Shown: in pieces, positions 29,883-38,406 of the stretch | Layout of the letters: the number at the start of each line of letters is the position of its first letter | How positions within the stretch are numbered: the first letter of the stretch is position 1 | DNA from: MFD01213-c1 sp963704405 | GTDB taxonomy: Bacteria; Planctomycetota; Phycisphaerae; Tepidisphaerales; Tepidisphaeraceae | Direction of reading: 5' to 3' | Assembly (NCBI GenBank): GCA_963704405.1 | Contig: OY969903.1 | Location: forward strand, 2,480,001-2,544,000 | Length of the DNA: 64,000 bases | Notes under the pieces: model-generated | Told to the model about the DNA's origin: nothing | Database searches by the model: none | Seen by the model: only the letters and a program-made list of their open reading frames with translations | Position numbers and translations under genes: made by a program

Positions 29883-31085
29883 ATGGGCCTGGGAAAGACA
29901 TTGGCGGTTGGCCTGCTCTTGGGAGCATTATGTGTTTGCGGGGGCTGCCGAGCGGGAAGCGGTGGCGCAGCGGGCCATGCGGCGATGGCGCAGGCACAGG
30001 CGCGCAAGTTCTGGGTTTATGTCGGTACCTATTCCTCGCCGAACTCGGCCAACAAGGGGATCTATCTTTTTGAACTGAACGCCGAGAGCGGATCGCTGAC
30101 GCCTCGCGGGCTGGCGGCGATGGTTGATGATCCGCATTTCCTGGCCATCTCGCCGAACCAAAAGTTTCTTTATGCAGGCGCAAGCCGCAGTGGCGCGGAT
30201 AAAAAAGTTGAAAGTGTTGTCGATGCGTTTTCGATTGATTTAGCGACGGGGAAGTTGTCGCTGTTGAATGAGCAATCTGCCGCGGGGGATGGATCGACTT
30301 TTGTCGCCGTCAATCCGAGCGGCTCGGATGTGCTGGTGGCGAATTATCGGTCGGCGACGATTGCGGTCTTGCCGATTGAATCGGATGGAAGCGTTGCGCC
30401 GGTTTCATGCGCGATAGCGCATACCGGATCAGGCCCGAATCTGAAACGTCAGCAGAGCGCACATACACATTCGACAGTGATATCTCCGGATGGGAAGTTT
30501 GTGTTTGCGCCGGACCTGGGAACGGACAAGATTTACAGCTATCGGCTGGATGCGGCTAACGGGAAATTGACTGCGAACCAGCCGGGTAGCATCAGCGTGC
30601 CGCCTGGATCGGGGCCGCGGCATTTTGCGTTCTCGCCGAACGGGAAATTTGCATATGTGGTGAATGAGCTGGCCAATACCGTGATCGCATTTCAATATGA
30701 CGCGAACGTGGGGGGGCTGAAGGAGATTCAGAATATCCGAACGGTTCCGGCGGATTTTCAGGGGGCCAATACGGCGGCTGAAATTCAGGTTCATCCGAGC
30801 GGGAAGTATCTATATGCGTCTAACCGCGGGCATGACAGCATCGCGGTGTTTGCGGTTGATCCGGAAAGTGGATTACTGACGGCCAAGGCATATGAACCGG
30901 CGCTGGGGAAGACGCCGCGGAATTTCAGAATCGACCCGACAGGGCGATGGCTGATCGCGGCCCATCAAACGTCTGGCACGATTGTGTTGTTCCGGATCGA
31001 TCCATCGACTGGTGATTTATCGCCGGCAGGGGTGACGTTTGCGGTTCCCGCGGCGGTTTGCGTGAAGTTTGTCGCCGAGGAATGA
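29883..31085 (+). CDS. lactonase-family beta-propeller lipoprotein (6-phosphogluconolactonase-like)
   Basis: The 400-residue protein has a lipobox signal (GLLLGALCVCGGC). Seven-bladed propeller repeats follow: VYVGTYSSPNSANKGIYLFE, then FLAISPNQKFLYAGA, FVFAPDLGTDKIYSYRLD and GPRHFAFSPNGKFAYVVNEL. This matches the lactonase family (PF10282), whose cytoplasmic members hydrolyse 6-phosphogluconolactone. Being a lipoprotein, this one probably acts outside the cytoplasm, on an unknown lactone or as a binding propeller. ATG 29883 follows AAGGAG at 29870-29875. Its stop is followed in the same frame by a remnant of another protein. Confidence 0.88.
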   Translation: MGLGKTLAVGLLLGALCVCGGCRAGSGGAAGHAAMAQAQARKFWVYVGTYSSPNSANKGIYLFELNAESGSLTPRGLAAMVDDPHFLAISPNQKFLYAGASRSGADKKVESVVDAFSIDLATGKLSLLNEQSAAGDGSTFVAVNPSGSDVLVANYRSATIAVLPIESDGSVAPVSCAIAHTGSGPNLKRQQSAHTHSTVISPDGKFVFAPDLGTDKIYSYRLDAANGKLTANQPGSISVPPGSGPRHFAFSPNGKFAYVVNELANTVIAFQYDANVGGLKEIQNIRTVPADFQGANTAAEIQVHPSGKYLYASNRGHDSIAVFAVDPESGLLTAKAYEPALGKTPRNFRIDPTGRWLIAAHQTSGTIVLFRIDPSTGDLSPAGVTFAVPAAVCVKFVAEE

Positions 31086-31253
31086 CGGAGAACCGCACCC
31101 CACGGACCAGGGGCATCATTTGCGATTCTGGTGGCGAAGGATTCCAAGGGGATGGTCATTCCCAATGCATACATCATGGCGATGGACTACGCGGGGATTA
31201 ACTACGATTACAATGACAATGTTTACCTGATTACCAACATCAAGCCTGCGTGA
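31086..31253 (+). pseudogene. C-terminal remnant of an extracellular protein, in frame with the lactonase
   Basis: Directly after the lactonase stop the same frame stays open for 55 codons. It reads GPGASFAILVAKDSKGMVIP, then AYIMAMDYAGINYDYNDNVY and ITNIKPA. The YDYNDNVYLITN ending resembles the last strand of calcium-binding beta-sandwich domains in planctomycete surface proteins (compare DYND motifs). It has no start codon of its own, so it is probably a gene remnant. Confidence 0.5.
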
Positions 31254-31309
31254 TCCGCGTTGGGCTGCTGCGTTAAAGCCGATGCCGGGGTGGGATTACG
31301 AAACGGATA

Positions 31310-32239
31310 TCAGGCCCGCTCTGCCCACCGCAACTTTGCGCTGCGGGATCGCGGATTCTCCTGCTCCTCTTTTTTTGTCGCCACCAAAGGCTCGCGCGTC
31401 ACGCGGCTATAAAGCCCCGCGCGTTCCCCATCCCGGAAGCTTTGCTTCACCCGGCGATCTTCACCACTGTGAAATGAAATGATCGCAATCCGTCCCCCCG
31501 CCTTAAGCACGGCCGGCGCGACCGCCAGCAGCCGATCCAGATTATGCGTCTCACGATTCACAAGAATGCGCAGCGCCTGAAACGTTCGCGCCGCCGGGTG
31601 CAGCTCAGCGCCGGCGGCCCGCTGGAGCGTGAAGTCGCGCGCCTCGCAGACTATCGCCGCCAGATCCTCGGTCGTTTCAATGGGCCGGGCCTTTCGCCGC
31701 GCGACGATCAAGCTCGCAATTTCCGGCGCATCGGTTTCATCGCCTAGTTCCAGCAGCGCCTCCCGGATTTCTTTCTCCGATAATCTCGCCAGCAACTGCG
31801 CGGCTGATTCTGAACGCGTCGGGTCCATCCGCATATCCAGCGGTCCTGCCTTGCGATAAGAAAATCCCCGGGCCGCATCGTCAATTTGCGGCGATGCAAC
31901 ACCCAGGTCTGCCAGGATTCCGTCAACCTGATCGATCCCTTCTTTAACCAGCAGCGCCGGCAAAGCGGCGAAGTTCGAATGATGCAGCGCAAAGCTGCCG
32001 TCCTGAACTTCATCCAGAATGGAATGAGCACGCTCAATATTATTCGGATCAAAATCCGTAGCGATAAGCCGCCCGCCTGGTGTGATGCGCTCCAGCAGCA
32101 ACCTCGAGTGCCCACCCAGCCCCAGCGTGCAATCCACGAGTGTCTGCCCTGCCCGCGGACGCAGCGCGGCCAGCACCTCTGCCGGCAGCACCGGTTTGTG
32201 CCGAATCTCAAAAAAATCTTTCGCAGCACGCCCTTTCAT
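31310..32239 (-). CDS. rsmH: 16S rRNA (cytosine-1402-N4)-methyltransferase RsmH
   Basis: RsmH methylates the exocyclic amine of C1402 in the decoding centre using SAM. The 309-residue product has the opening HKPVLPAEVLAALRPRAGQT, the SAM-binding DCTLGLGGHSRLLLE, the conserved DLGVASPQIDDAARGFSYR and the C-terminal IISFHSGEDRRVKQSFRDGE. It is usually the second gene of the cell-division (dcw) cluster; here it follows a deaminase gene, with a 4-bp ATGA overlap, and no ftsI or mur genes are near. Confidence 0.95.
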   Translation of the reverse strand: MKGRAAKDFFEIRHKPVLPAEVLAALRPRAGQTLVDCTLGLGGHSRLLLERITPGGRLIATDFDPNNIERAHSILDEVQDGSFALHHSNFAALPALLVKEGIDQVDGILADLGVASPQIDDAARGFSYRKAGPLDMRMDPTRSESAAQLLARLSEKEIREALLELGDETDAPEIASLIVARRKARPIETTEDLAAIVCEARDFTLQRAAGAELHPAARTFQALRILVNRETHNLDRLLAVAPAVLKAGGRIAIISFHSGEDRRVKQSFRDGERAGLYSRVTREPLVATKKEEQENPRSRSAKLRWAERA

Positions 32240-33633
32240 GGTCGGTCCCAGATAATCTGACCCTCGATCGTGACGCTATTCACCTTGCGATCCAGCCGCT
32301 GAACTGTCTGGCGGAAATCCTGGGTTATCCCATCCAGTTCCGGCCCGGCCTCGAGGCCTCCGAGCGCCAAAACCGCGGCGGCTGCGCCGAGCGGCCCATC
32401 AGGATTCGCCGAGAGATCGACAGGGGCCATCTCCAGCAAACCGCGAAGGATGACATCATCCGCGGAAAGGTGCGCAGGCAATTCCATACTGCATGACACT
32501 TCAATAAATGACGCCGCCCGCCCCACAGAGAACGTGCCCAATTCATCGTCCAGTCCCATCATCCGCGCCGCCGCCAGCGTCGTGCGAAACAGCGCTTCAC
32601 TCGGCGTCGCATATTTCGATCGTCCGGCATGAACTTTAAGAAACTGCGCCATCTCACAAAGCAGCGATGTCGTTGACGAAGCGCCAACATCCGTGCAGAT
32701 CGCATATGGAATTCCGCGATCCATCACACGATCGAGCGGCATGATCCCCGAACCAAGCAACGAGTTGGAAACCGGACAATGCGCAACAGCCGCCCCCGCG
32801 TCCGCCAGCAGATCAAACTCCGCATCATTCATCACTACGCAGTGCGCCATAATTGCATTTTGTCCCAGAAGCCCGTCTTGGCGATACACATCCGTATAGT
32901 TAGCTGAAGCCGGATAAAGCGTCTTTTCTACAAACTCTTTCTCCCGCAGTTGCTCATTAAGATGCGTTTGCATCCGCAGGCCAAACCTCGCTGCAAGTCC
33001 AGCGCCGCGCCGACGAAGCGGCGAATCCGCCGTAACTGCAAACCGATCCGTAACGATCAACCGATCCCCAAATTCCCCGGCGAGCGATTGAATGTCTGTC
33101 TCGAGCGTCGTCTCATTCGTATGCAGATACGCCGGGCAATTCATGTTCATCAAGACCAACCCCGCGCTCCACGTTGACGGAAGCGACCGCAGCACTTCAG
33201 CGGTTGCCGCCGGATGAACCGTCACATAAGCCGAACCGCCTACCACGCCATGTGCAATCGTATCCCGGCGAAAGGCTGCGACCGTCTCCGCAACGTGCAG
33301 GGGATCTGCAAATTTTCCCTCAGCCGGAAACACATTGCGATTCAGCCCCGCAAGCAGCCGCCCATCGGCCGGGCAGCCGACAATCCCCTCGCAGAATCGC
33401 CCCCGAATCGGCCATTGCGGAATGTGCGTGTGGCAATCAATAAACGGCGGCAAAATAACACCGCGGCTCTTCCGCTGAAGACTTTCTTCAGCCGGCAGAT
33501 CCTTCACATGGCCGACAAAGGTAATGCGCCCGCCCGCTTCCCACTGGATCGCTCCATCCGCCAAAAACAAAACGGAACCATCCGCCTGCGGATTCAGAAC
33601 AGGACCGCGAAGCGTTGTAAGCGGAACGATCAC
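32236..33633 (-). CDS. amidohydrolase, guanine deaminase-like
   Basis: The 465-residue amidohydrolase has the metal-site motif FIDCHTHIPQWPIRG near residue 65, LMNMNCPAYL, LRMQTHLNEQ, IMAHCVVMNDAEFDLLADAG, then CPVSNSLLGSGIMPLDRVMD and CTDVGASSTTSLLCEM. Order and spacing match the guanine deaminase/chlorohydrolase branch, which hydrolyses an aminopurine to release ammonia. The substrate is assigned by resemblance only. Its stop overlaps the rsmH start by four bases. Confidence 0.85.
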   Translation of the reverse strand: MIVPLTTLRGPVLNPQADGSVLFLADGAIQWEAGGRITFVGHVKDLPAEESLQRKSRGVILPPFIDCHTHIPQWPIRGRFCEGIVGCPADGRLLAGLNRNVFPAEGKFADPLHVAETVAAFRRDTIAHGVVGGSAYVTVHPAATAEVLRSLPSTWSAGLVLMNMNCPAYLHTNETTLETDIQSLAGEFGDRLIVTDRFAVTADSPLRRRGAGLAARFGLRMQTHLNEQLREKEFVEKTLYPASANYTDVYRQDGLLGQNAIMAHCVVMNDAEFDLLADAGAAVAHCPVSNSLLGSGIMPLDRVMDRGIPYAICTDVGASSTTSLLCEMAQFLKVHAGRSKYATPSEALFRTTLAAARMMGLDDELGTFSVGRAASFIEVSCSMELPAHLSADDVILRGLLEMAPVDLSANPDGPLGAAAAVLALGGLEAGPELDGITQDFRQTVQRLDRKVNSVTIEGQIIWDRP

Positions 33634-33639
33634 GGCTGA

Positions 33640-34020
33640 TTAATCTTTCCCGTCTCGTCGGCGGGCGCCCGGCACGGTCGGTTTCGGTTCAATCTTCGTC
33701 TCGCCTTTGAGCGTCTTCACTTTGCCGCCGACGCTGGCGATCGATTCTATGTAAAGCCGCCCGCCTTCATTGGTGGCGTCGCCGATCACATTGCCGCTGT
33801 GGATCACTTTCGATCCGCGGGCCACTTTCAGGTTGCCGCTGACATTGCCAAAGATATGAACGCGCCCACCGTATTCCACATGGAGATCGCCGTAGATCGA
33901 ACCGCGCATGTAAAATTTTCCCCCTTCAACGACGGTCACCGTGCCCGCGACCGAACCCCACAGGGTGAAAGGTTCGTGGATGACCAGCGGCCCCGCAATT
34001 TGTCCCCTCTCTTCACGCAT
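33640..34020 (-). CDS. bactofilin-like polymer-forming protein
   Basis: The 126-residue protein is built from short beta-helix repeats typical of bactofilins (GKFYMRGSIYGDLHVEYGGR, VHIFGNVSGNLKVARGSKVI, HSGNVIGDATNEGGRLYIES). The C-terminal tail is basic. Bactofilins polymerise into cytoskeletal or envelope-associated filaments. It lies 6 bp before the deaminase gene on the same strand and probably shares a transcript. Its role here is unknown. Confidence 0.75.
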   Translation of the reverse strand: MREERGQIAGPLVIHEPFTLWGSVAGTVTVVEGGKFYMRGSIYGDLHVEYGGRVHIFGNVSGNLKVARGSKVIHSGNVIGDATNEGGRLYIESIASVGGKVKTLKGETKIEPKPTVPGARRRDGKD

Positions 34021-34061
34021 ATCGCCCGTTCTTCATCACAACGATCATAACGTCACAACAA

Positions 34062-34715
34062 TCAGGCTGCGGTGGTTTGTGTCATAATTACATCATTCCC
34101 CAGCGCCTGGCGGAGCCCGCGATTGCTCCTGGATTGGATCATCAGCAGGATCAAAATCGAAAGCCCCGGAAACGCGGCAAACCGCGCCCACCGCAGCACG
34201 GCGAACGGCATGTCCGTGTGCGTGAACTTGGCCCCAAGCTGCTCGTGAGTCAGCTCCGCCCAGGTATAAAGAACGCCCGGAATTTTCAAACCCATTGCGT
34301 TAGCCGCCGGGTCTCCGTTCATCGTTGGATTATTCAGAAAGGACTGCCACGGGAAAAGCATCAGCACCAGCAGAACACAGAGCAGAAATGCCGAAGTTAA
34401 TTGTCCGGCTCCCAGCAGCCTTCCCAGCAGCAGAACGTTCAGGATAAGGAACAGCACGATCGCCAGAAGCGCGGGCAGGATCAGCCCAAGAAAATCGATC
34501 AGGCCGACCAGATACTTCACCACTTCATGCCACCGCGGCGCCGCAGCGCCGGGAGCCCCCGCATCAAGCACCACCGTATAGCGCGCAATAACAAACAAGG
34601 CCAGCTCGCCCAGCAGCAACAGCATAATGATCAGAAAAACCAGGTTTTTCGCGCGCTTTGCGGTCAGCAGCGCATCGGCGTAGTCAGCGGAGTTGAGAAT
34701 ATTCGTTTGGGTCAT
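34062..34715 (-). CDS. multi-helix membrane protein, unknown function
   Basis: The 217-residue protein has about five predicted membrane helices (AKNLVFLIIMLLLLGELALF, then YLVGLIDFLGLILPALLAIV, LTSAFLLCVLLVLMLFPW, FPGLSILILLMIQ). I do not recognise a family. ATG 34715 (MTQTNILNS) is preferred to a start at 34751. It lies just upstream of the bactofilin-like gene on the same strand. Confidence 0.65.
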   Translation of the reverse strand: MTQTNILNSADYADALLTAKRAKNLVFLIIMLLLLGELALFVIARYTVVLDAGAPGAAAPRWHEVVKYLVGLIDFLGLILPALLAIVLFLILNVLLLGRLLGAGQLTSAFLLCVLLVLMLFPWQSFLNNPTMNGDPAANAMGLKIPGVLYTWAELTHEQLGAKFTHTDMPFAVLRWARFAAFPGLSILILLMIQSRSNRGLRQALGNDVIMTQTTAA

Positions 34716-34892
34716 GAGTGTCCTTGTCTGCAAATGTCGTAACGCAAACATGCCATGTTGGCAACGCGAGTGACGCCGAGTTTAACCGATCGCGCTCTGC
34801 TCTTGCCTCTTCTTCCGGGCTGGCAGGCGCGCAAAGCCCGGGAAAAGGGAACAGAGCTATGCGCTGCCTGATGGCACGGGTAGATTGTCCAA

Positions 34893-35993
34893 ATGCTTCA
34901 ACCGGAACAATCGCGGCAACGCCAGAGCCGCTTATTGCAGGTGTTGCAAGATCGCCAGTTGGATGCGGCCGTGCTGGGGCAGCCGCATCATGTATATTGG
35001 GCCAGCGCGCACCGCGCCTTCTGGCTGCACGAAAGCGCGTTCATTCTTTTTTCCGATGGCCGCTCCTGCCTGGCCTCTGCCAATGCTCCCCTCCGGGATA
35101 TGGCCGCCGATGAAGCAGTTTCATTCGAAGCAACATCCTTCGGCACCCAGCGGCAGGACCAGCCGGTGGCTGCTGCCAATCTCATCATTGAAACACTCAG
35201 GCATTACCGCGCAAAACATATCGGCATCGACGCCTCAGCCATCACATCCCAGCTTGCCATCGCCTTGAACGGCCAATGCAGCGCCATCGATTCTGACCTG
35301 TGGCAACTCCGCCGGCGCAAGCATCCCGACGAACTGTCCCTGATGAAACACGCCATCCGCTGCACGGAAGCGATGCATCGCCGGGCCAGAGAAATGATCG
35401 AGCCGGGCATTCCTGAACTTCGCGTCTTTACAGAACTCAACGCCGCCGCCGTTCACACCGCCGGCGAACCGCTCACGGCCCTGCTTGGCAACGACTACGC
35501 CTGCGGGAGCGGCGGTGGTCCTTCACGAAAAGATGTCGTCGCGCAAGCCGGGCAAATCTATATTCTCGATCTCGGCCCCGCCTATCGCGGCTACTTCTCC
35601 GACAATGCCCGCGCCTATTCCGTCGGACGCAAGCCAACCGATGTGCAACTCAAAACCTGGCAGGCTATCACTGGGGTTTTTCCCATAGTCGAACGGATGG
35701 CCCGTCCGGGTGTGCGCTGCCGCGACATTTACGACACCGTCCAATCCTATCTCATGGAACACATCGGCGTGCAGATTCCGCATCACCTGGGCCACGGCGT
35801 CGGTCTGCAGCCGCATGAATACCCCCACCTCAATCCAAGCTGGGACGACACTCTGATCGAAGGAGAAATTTTCACCGTCGAGCCCGGCTTGTACAGTCCT
35901 GAAATCAACGGCGGCATGCGCATCGAAAACCAATATCTCGTTATTAAAGACGGTGTAGAAAATCTCGTGAACGTGCCAATGGGCCTCTGCTGA
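34893..35993 (+). CDS. M24-family peptidase (Xaa-Pro aminopeptidase-like)
   Basis: The 366-residue protein has an N-terminal creatinase-like domain and a C-terminal pita-bread fold. The five metal ligands are visible: Asp in IYILDLGPAY, Asp in GYFSDNARAY, His in HHLGHGVGLQPHE, Glu in FTVEPGLYSPE and Glu in MRIENQYLVI. It should cleave N-terminal residues before proline using two metal ions. It precedes a small membrane protein and the MIT-AAA gene on the same strand. Confidence 0.9.
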   Translation: MLQPEQSRQRQSRLLQVLQDRQLDAAVLGQPHHVYWASAHRAFWLHESAFILFSDGRSCLASANAPLRDMAADEAVSFEATSFGTQRQDQPVAAANLIIETLRHYRAKHIGIDASAITSQLAIALNGQCSAIDSDLWQLRRRKHPDELSLMKHAIRCTEAMHRRAREMIEPGIPELRVFTELNAAAVHTAGEPLTALLGNDYACGSGGGPSRKDVVAQAGQIYILDLGPAYRGYFSDNARAYSVGRKPTDVQLKTWQAITGVFPIVERMARPGVRCRDIYDTVQSYLMEHIGVQIPHHLGHGVGLQPHEYPHLNPSWDDTLIEGEIFTVEPGLYSPEINGGMRIENQYLVIKDGVENLVNVPMGLC

Positions 35994-36016
35994 CAACCTG
36001 CTGCGGCGATCTCTCC

Positions 36017-36244
36017 ATGAAAGATCCAGACCATCTCGAGATCGGCAGCACTGACGGCGCCCGCCGCTGGCGAGGCTTCACGGGTTGGCTCCTGTTTTAT
36101 CTGGCCGTGGGCGCGGCATTGGTTGCCGCCTTCATTCGCTTCACGGGCTCGGTGCTTTGGGCCACGTGCCTCGTCGCATTTATGCTGATATACATGACGA
36201 TCATGGGCCGCTTTGCCGGTGGCAAGATCAATCGGCGGCCCTGA
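36017..36244 (+). CDS. small two-helix membrane protein upstream of a Vps4-like ATPase
   Basis: The 75-residue protein has two predicted helices (FTGWLLFYLAVGAALVAAFI and SVLWATCLVAFMLIYMTIM), then a basic tail (GRFAGGKINRRP). It lies 23 bp after the M24 peptidase and 25 bp before the AAA gene, so one transcript is likely. No family is recognised. Confidence 0.65.
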   Translation: MKDPDHLEIGSTDGARRWRGFTGWLLFYLAVGAALVAAFIRFTGSVLWATCLVAFMLIYMTIMGRFAGGKINRRP

Positions 36245-36268
36245 TCGCTTTCGGTTAAACTTCCCTTC

Positions 36269-37423
36269 ATGGCTGGAATCAACTGGGACACGTTTGAACG
36301 CTATCGCCAAAAAGGATTGGACGCCCGCCGCGCCGGCCAATGGGACTCGGCGCGCATCTATCTTCTTGAAGCCGCCCGCGCCATGATCGAGCTAAGCAAG
36401 CAGGCCCACGGCGAAGAACTCCGCCAGGGCCGCCGCGACATGGCCGCCAAGTTGCTCGACCTCGCTAAGGATTGCGACAAAGCCAAAACCGAAAAGCGGC
36501 GGGGGGGCGCAACCGCCGACAACCGCCCAACCAATTCTCGCGAATCCTCTTCCGAATCCGAAGGCGCCGGAGACGGCTCGCAATGGATCGTCAAAGAAAA
36601 ACCAACCCTTCGCTTCGACGATGTCGCGGGCCTTGATGAAGTAAAAGAAGACATCCGTTTGAAAATGATCTACCCCTTTGAACACCCCGAACTCGCGGCG
36701 AGATTCAATGTCCGCCCCGGCGGCGGGGTACTGCTCTATGGCCCACCCGGCACCGGCAAAACCATGCTTGCCAAAGCGACTGCCGGGGAGATCGACGCCA
36801 CCTTCTTCCGCATCTCCCCAGCCGATGTCCTCAGCAAATGGGTGGGGGAAGCCGAGCAGAACATTCAAAAGCTTTTCAACGCTGCCGCCGCGGAAAAGCG
36901 GAGCATCATCTTCATTGATGAGATCGAAGCACTCGTCCCCGCCCGAAAGGATGAAGGCAGCAGCGTAATGCAGCGCGTTGTGCCGCAGATTCTGCAGGGC
37001 ATGGAAGGCTTCGATAAAAAGAGCGGCTCGCCCATCCTTTTCATGGGAGCCACCAACGTTCCCTGGCAACTTGATCCCGCCGTCCTGCGCCCCGGCCGCT
37101 TTGACGAGAAGGTCTATATCCCCCTCCCGGACGTAGCCGCCCGGCGGAGGCTGCTGGAAATCTATCTGGGCAAGCGGCCGGTGGCCGCCGAGGTCAACCT
37201 TGATGTTCTCGCCCATAAGGTGGAAGGCTTCAGCGGCGCTGACATCAAATACATCTGCGACCGCGCGGCGACCATTCCGTTCCTCCGCTCCGTCGCAACC
37301 GGAACCGAAGGGGACATCACCCTGGAAATTTTGCTGGATGTCATCCGGGAAGCGCCGCGGTCAGTCTCAGCGGATCTGCTGCGCCGCTTTGAGGAATGGA
37401 CAAGCGCCGCCACGAGCGGTTGA
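36269..37423 (+). CDS. MIT-like domain/AAA ATPase resembling Vps4/CdvC
   Basis: The 384-residue protein has an N-terminal helical hairpin like a MIT domain (residues about 5-70: YRQKGLDARRAGQWDSARIY, LLEAARAMIELSKQ). One AAA module follows: DDVAGLDEVKEDIRLKMIYP, Walker A LYGPPGTGKTMLAKA, Walker B IIFIDEIEAL, sensor-1 FMGATNVPWQLDPAVLRPGR and FDEKVYIPLPDVAARRRLLE. The NxPWQLD and YIPLPD motifs are hallmarks of the Vps4/katanin group, which remodels ESCRT-III polymers. A bacterial gene of this type is unusual. No ESCRT-III-like gene is in the window. Small membrane proteins lie on both sides. Confidence 0.85.
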   Translation: MAGINWDTFERYRQKGLDARRAGQWDSARIYLLEAARAMIELSKQAHGEELRQGRRDMAAKLLDLAKDCDKAKTEKRRGGATADNRPTNSRESSSESEGAGDGSQWIVKEKPTLRFDDVAGLDEVKEDIRLKMIYPFEHPELAARFNVRPGGGVLLYGPPGTGKTMLAKATAGEIDATFFRISPADVLSKWVGEAEQNIQKLFNAAAAEKRSIIFIDEIEALVPARKDEGSSVMQRVVPQILQGMEGFDKKSGSPILFMGATNVPWQLDPAVLRPGRFDEKVYIPLPDVAARRRLLEIYLGKRPVAAEVNLDVLAHKVEGFSGADIKYICDRAATIPFLRSVATGTEGDITLEILLDVIREAPRSVSADLLRRFEEWTSAATSG

Positions 37424-37483
37424 AGAAGGCCGCTTAACTGAAATATCAGCCCACCAGCAACCCTGGCTGCGTATAATCCTCTT

Positions 37484-37792
37484 ATGGATAACTTCTTCCG
37501 ATATTACGGCCGAGTCCAAACTATCCGCGGCGGATTCGGTTCTCTTCCCCCGTTGGCTCGCCTGATCGTCGGCATTTTCGCCATTCCGGGAATTCTTCTC
37601 GCGGTCTTGTCATTACTTGGATTTATGGTTAGTATCCTCGCCCTTTTACTGCTGACGGTGCCCATGTATCGGCTCCTTCAGGCGGTTTCCGGTGGACAGC
37701 GCCCCGCGGCCCCCACGGAATCCACAGGATCTTTATTCGACCCAAGCCCCTCCCCCGGACGCAAACAGGTGGATGTAAGGGTTGTCGAATAA
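37484..37792 (+). CDS. small membrane protein downstream of the Vps4-like ATPase
   Basis: The 102-residue protein has an N-terminal soluble stretch (MDNFFRYYGRVQTIRGGFGS) and one long or two short helices (LIVGIFAIPGILLAVLSLLG, FMVSILALLLLTVPMYRLL). The C-terminal tail is exposed and Pro-rich. It lies 60 bp after the ATPase and before rplK. A partnership with the ATPase is only a positional inference. Confidence 0.6.
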   Translation: MDNFFRYYGRVQTIRGGFGSLPPLARLIVGIFAIPGILLAVLSLLGFMVSILALLLLTVPMYRLLQAVSGGQRPAAPTESTGSLFDPSPSPGRKQVDVRVVE

Positions 37793-37805
37793 GCCCTGTA
37801 AAGTA

Positions 37806-37835
37806 AGCTGACCAGCGACGGACCACTGACAACGG
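37806..37835. repeat. single heptad arm upstream of rplK
   Basis: CGACGGACCACTGACAACGG is a right arm of the GTCAGTG/GTCCGTT family, ending a few bases before the rplK start. No left arm is visible. Confidence 0.65.
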
Positions 37836-37845
37836 ACAGATTAAA

Positions 37846-38274
37846 ATGGCCAAGAAAGAAATCACAGTACAGTTCAAGCTTCAGGCCCCCGGCGGCACCG
37901 CCACCCCGGCGCCGCCCATCGGTCCCGCGCTCGGCCAGCACGGCATCAATCCCGGGCAGTTCATCCAGCGCTTCAACGCCATGAGCGCCCACCTCAAGGG
38001 CAAAGTCATCGGTGTACTGGTGACCGCCTACAAAGACCGCACCTTCGACATTGAACTCAAAAGCCCGCCTGCCAGCGTCCTGCTGAAGGACGCCGTCAAG
38101 GCCGAAAAAGGCAGCGGCGAACCCAACAAAAACAAAATCGGTAAAGTCACGATGGCCCAGTGCAAAGCCATCGCCAAGGAAAAGATCAAAGACCTCAACG
38201 CCTTCGACGAAGACCACGCCGCCCGCATCATTGCCGGCACGGCACGGTCGATGGGAATTACCGTAGAAGGATGA
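37846..38274 (+). CDS. rplK: 50S ribosomal protein L11
   Basis: L11 forms the base of the GTPase-associated centre of the large subunit. The 142-residue product has [20 protein letters not shown], then [19 protein letters not shown] and [20 protein letters not shown], and ends with [15 protein letters not shown], all as expected. It starts the rplK-rplA-rplJ-rplL block. It would normally follow nusG directly, but here lies about 35 kb downstream. Confidence 0.97.
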
Positions 38275-38406
38275 AACGTAATGAGTCGGGCGAAAGACGC
38301 CCTGCTCAATCAATTAATGGGCGCACCACGGCCCGTAACAGTGGGAGCTTTGAACCGGGGCTTTCTTCCGGTTACAGGAGCGGCGGCTTAATCGCTGTCA
38401 GCACAC
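38275..38406 (+). promoter_or_regulatory. rplK-rplA spacer with a hairpin, possible L1-binding site
   Basis: The 132-bp spacer contains AACCGG (38354-38359) pairing with CCGGTT around a 10-nt loop. Many bacteria autoregulate this operon through L1 binding to its mRNA. Whether this hairpin is that site is only a guess. Confidence 0.3.
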
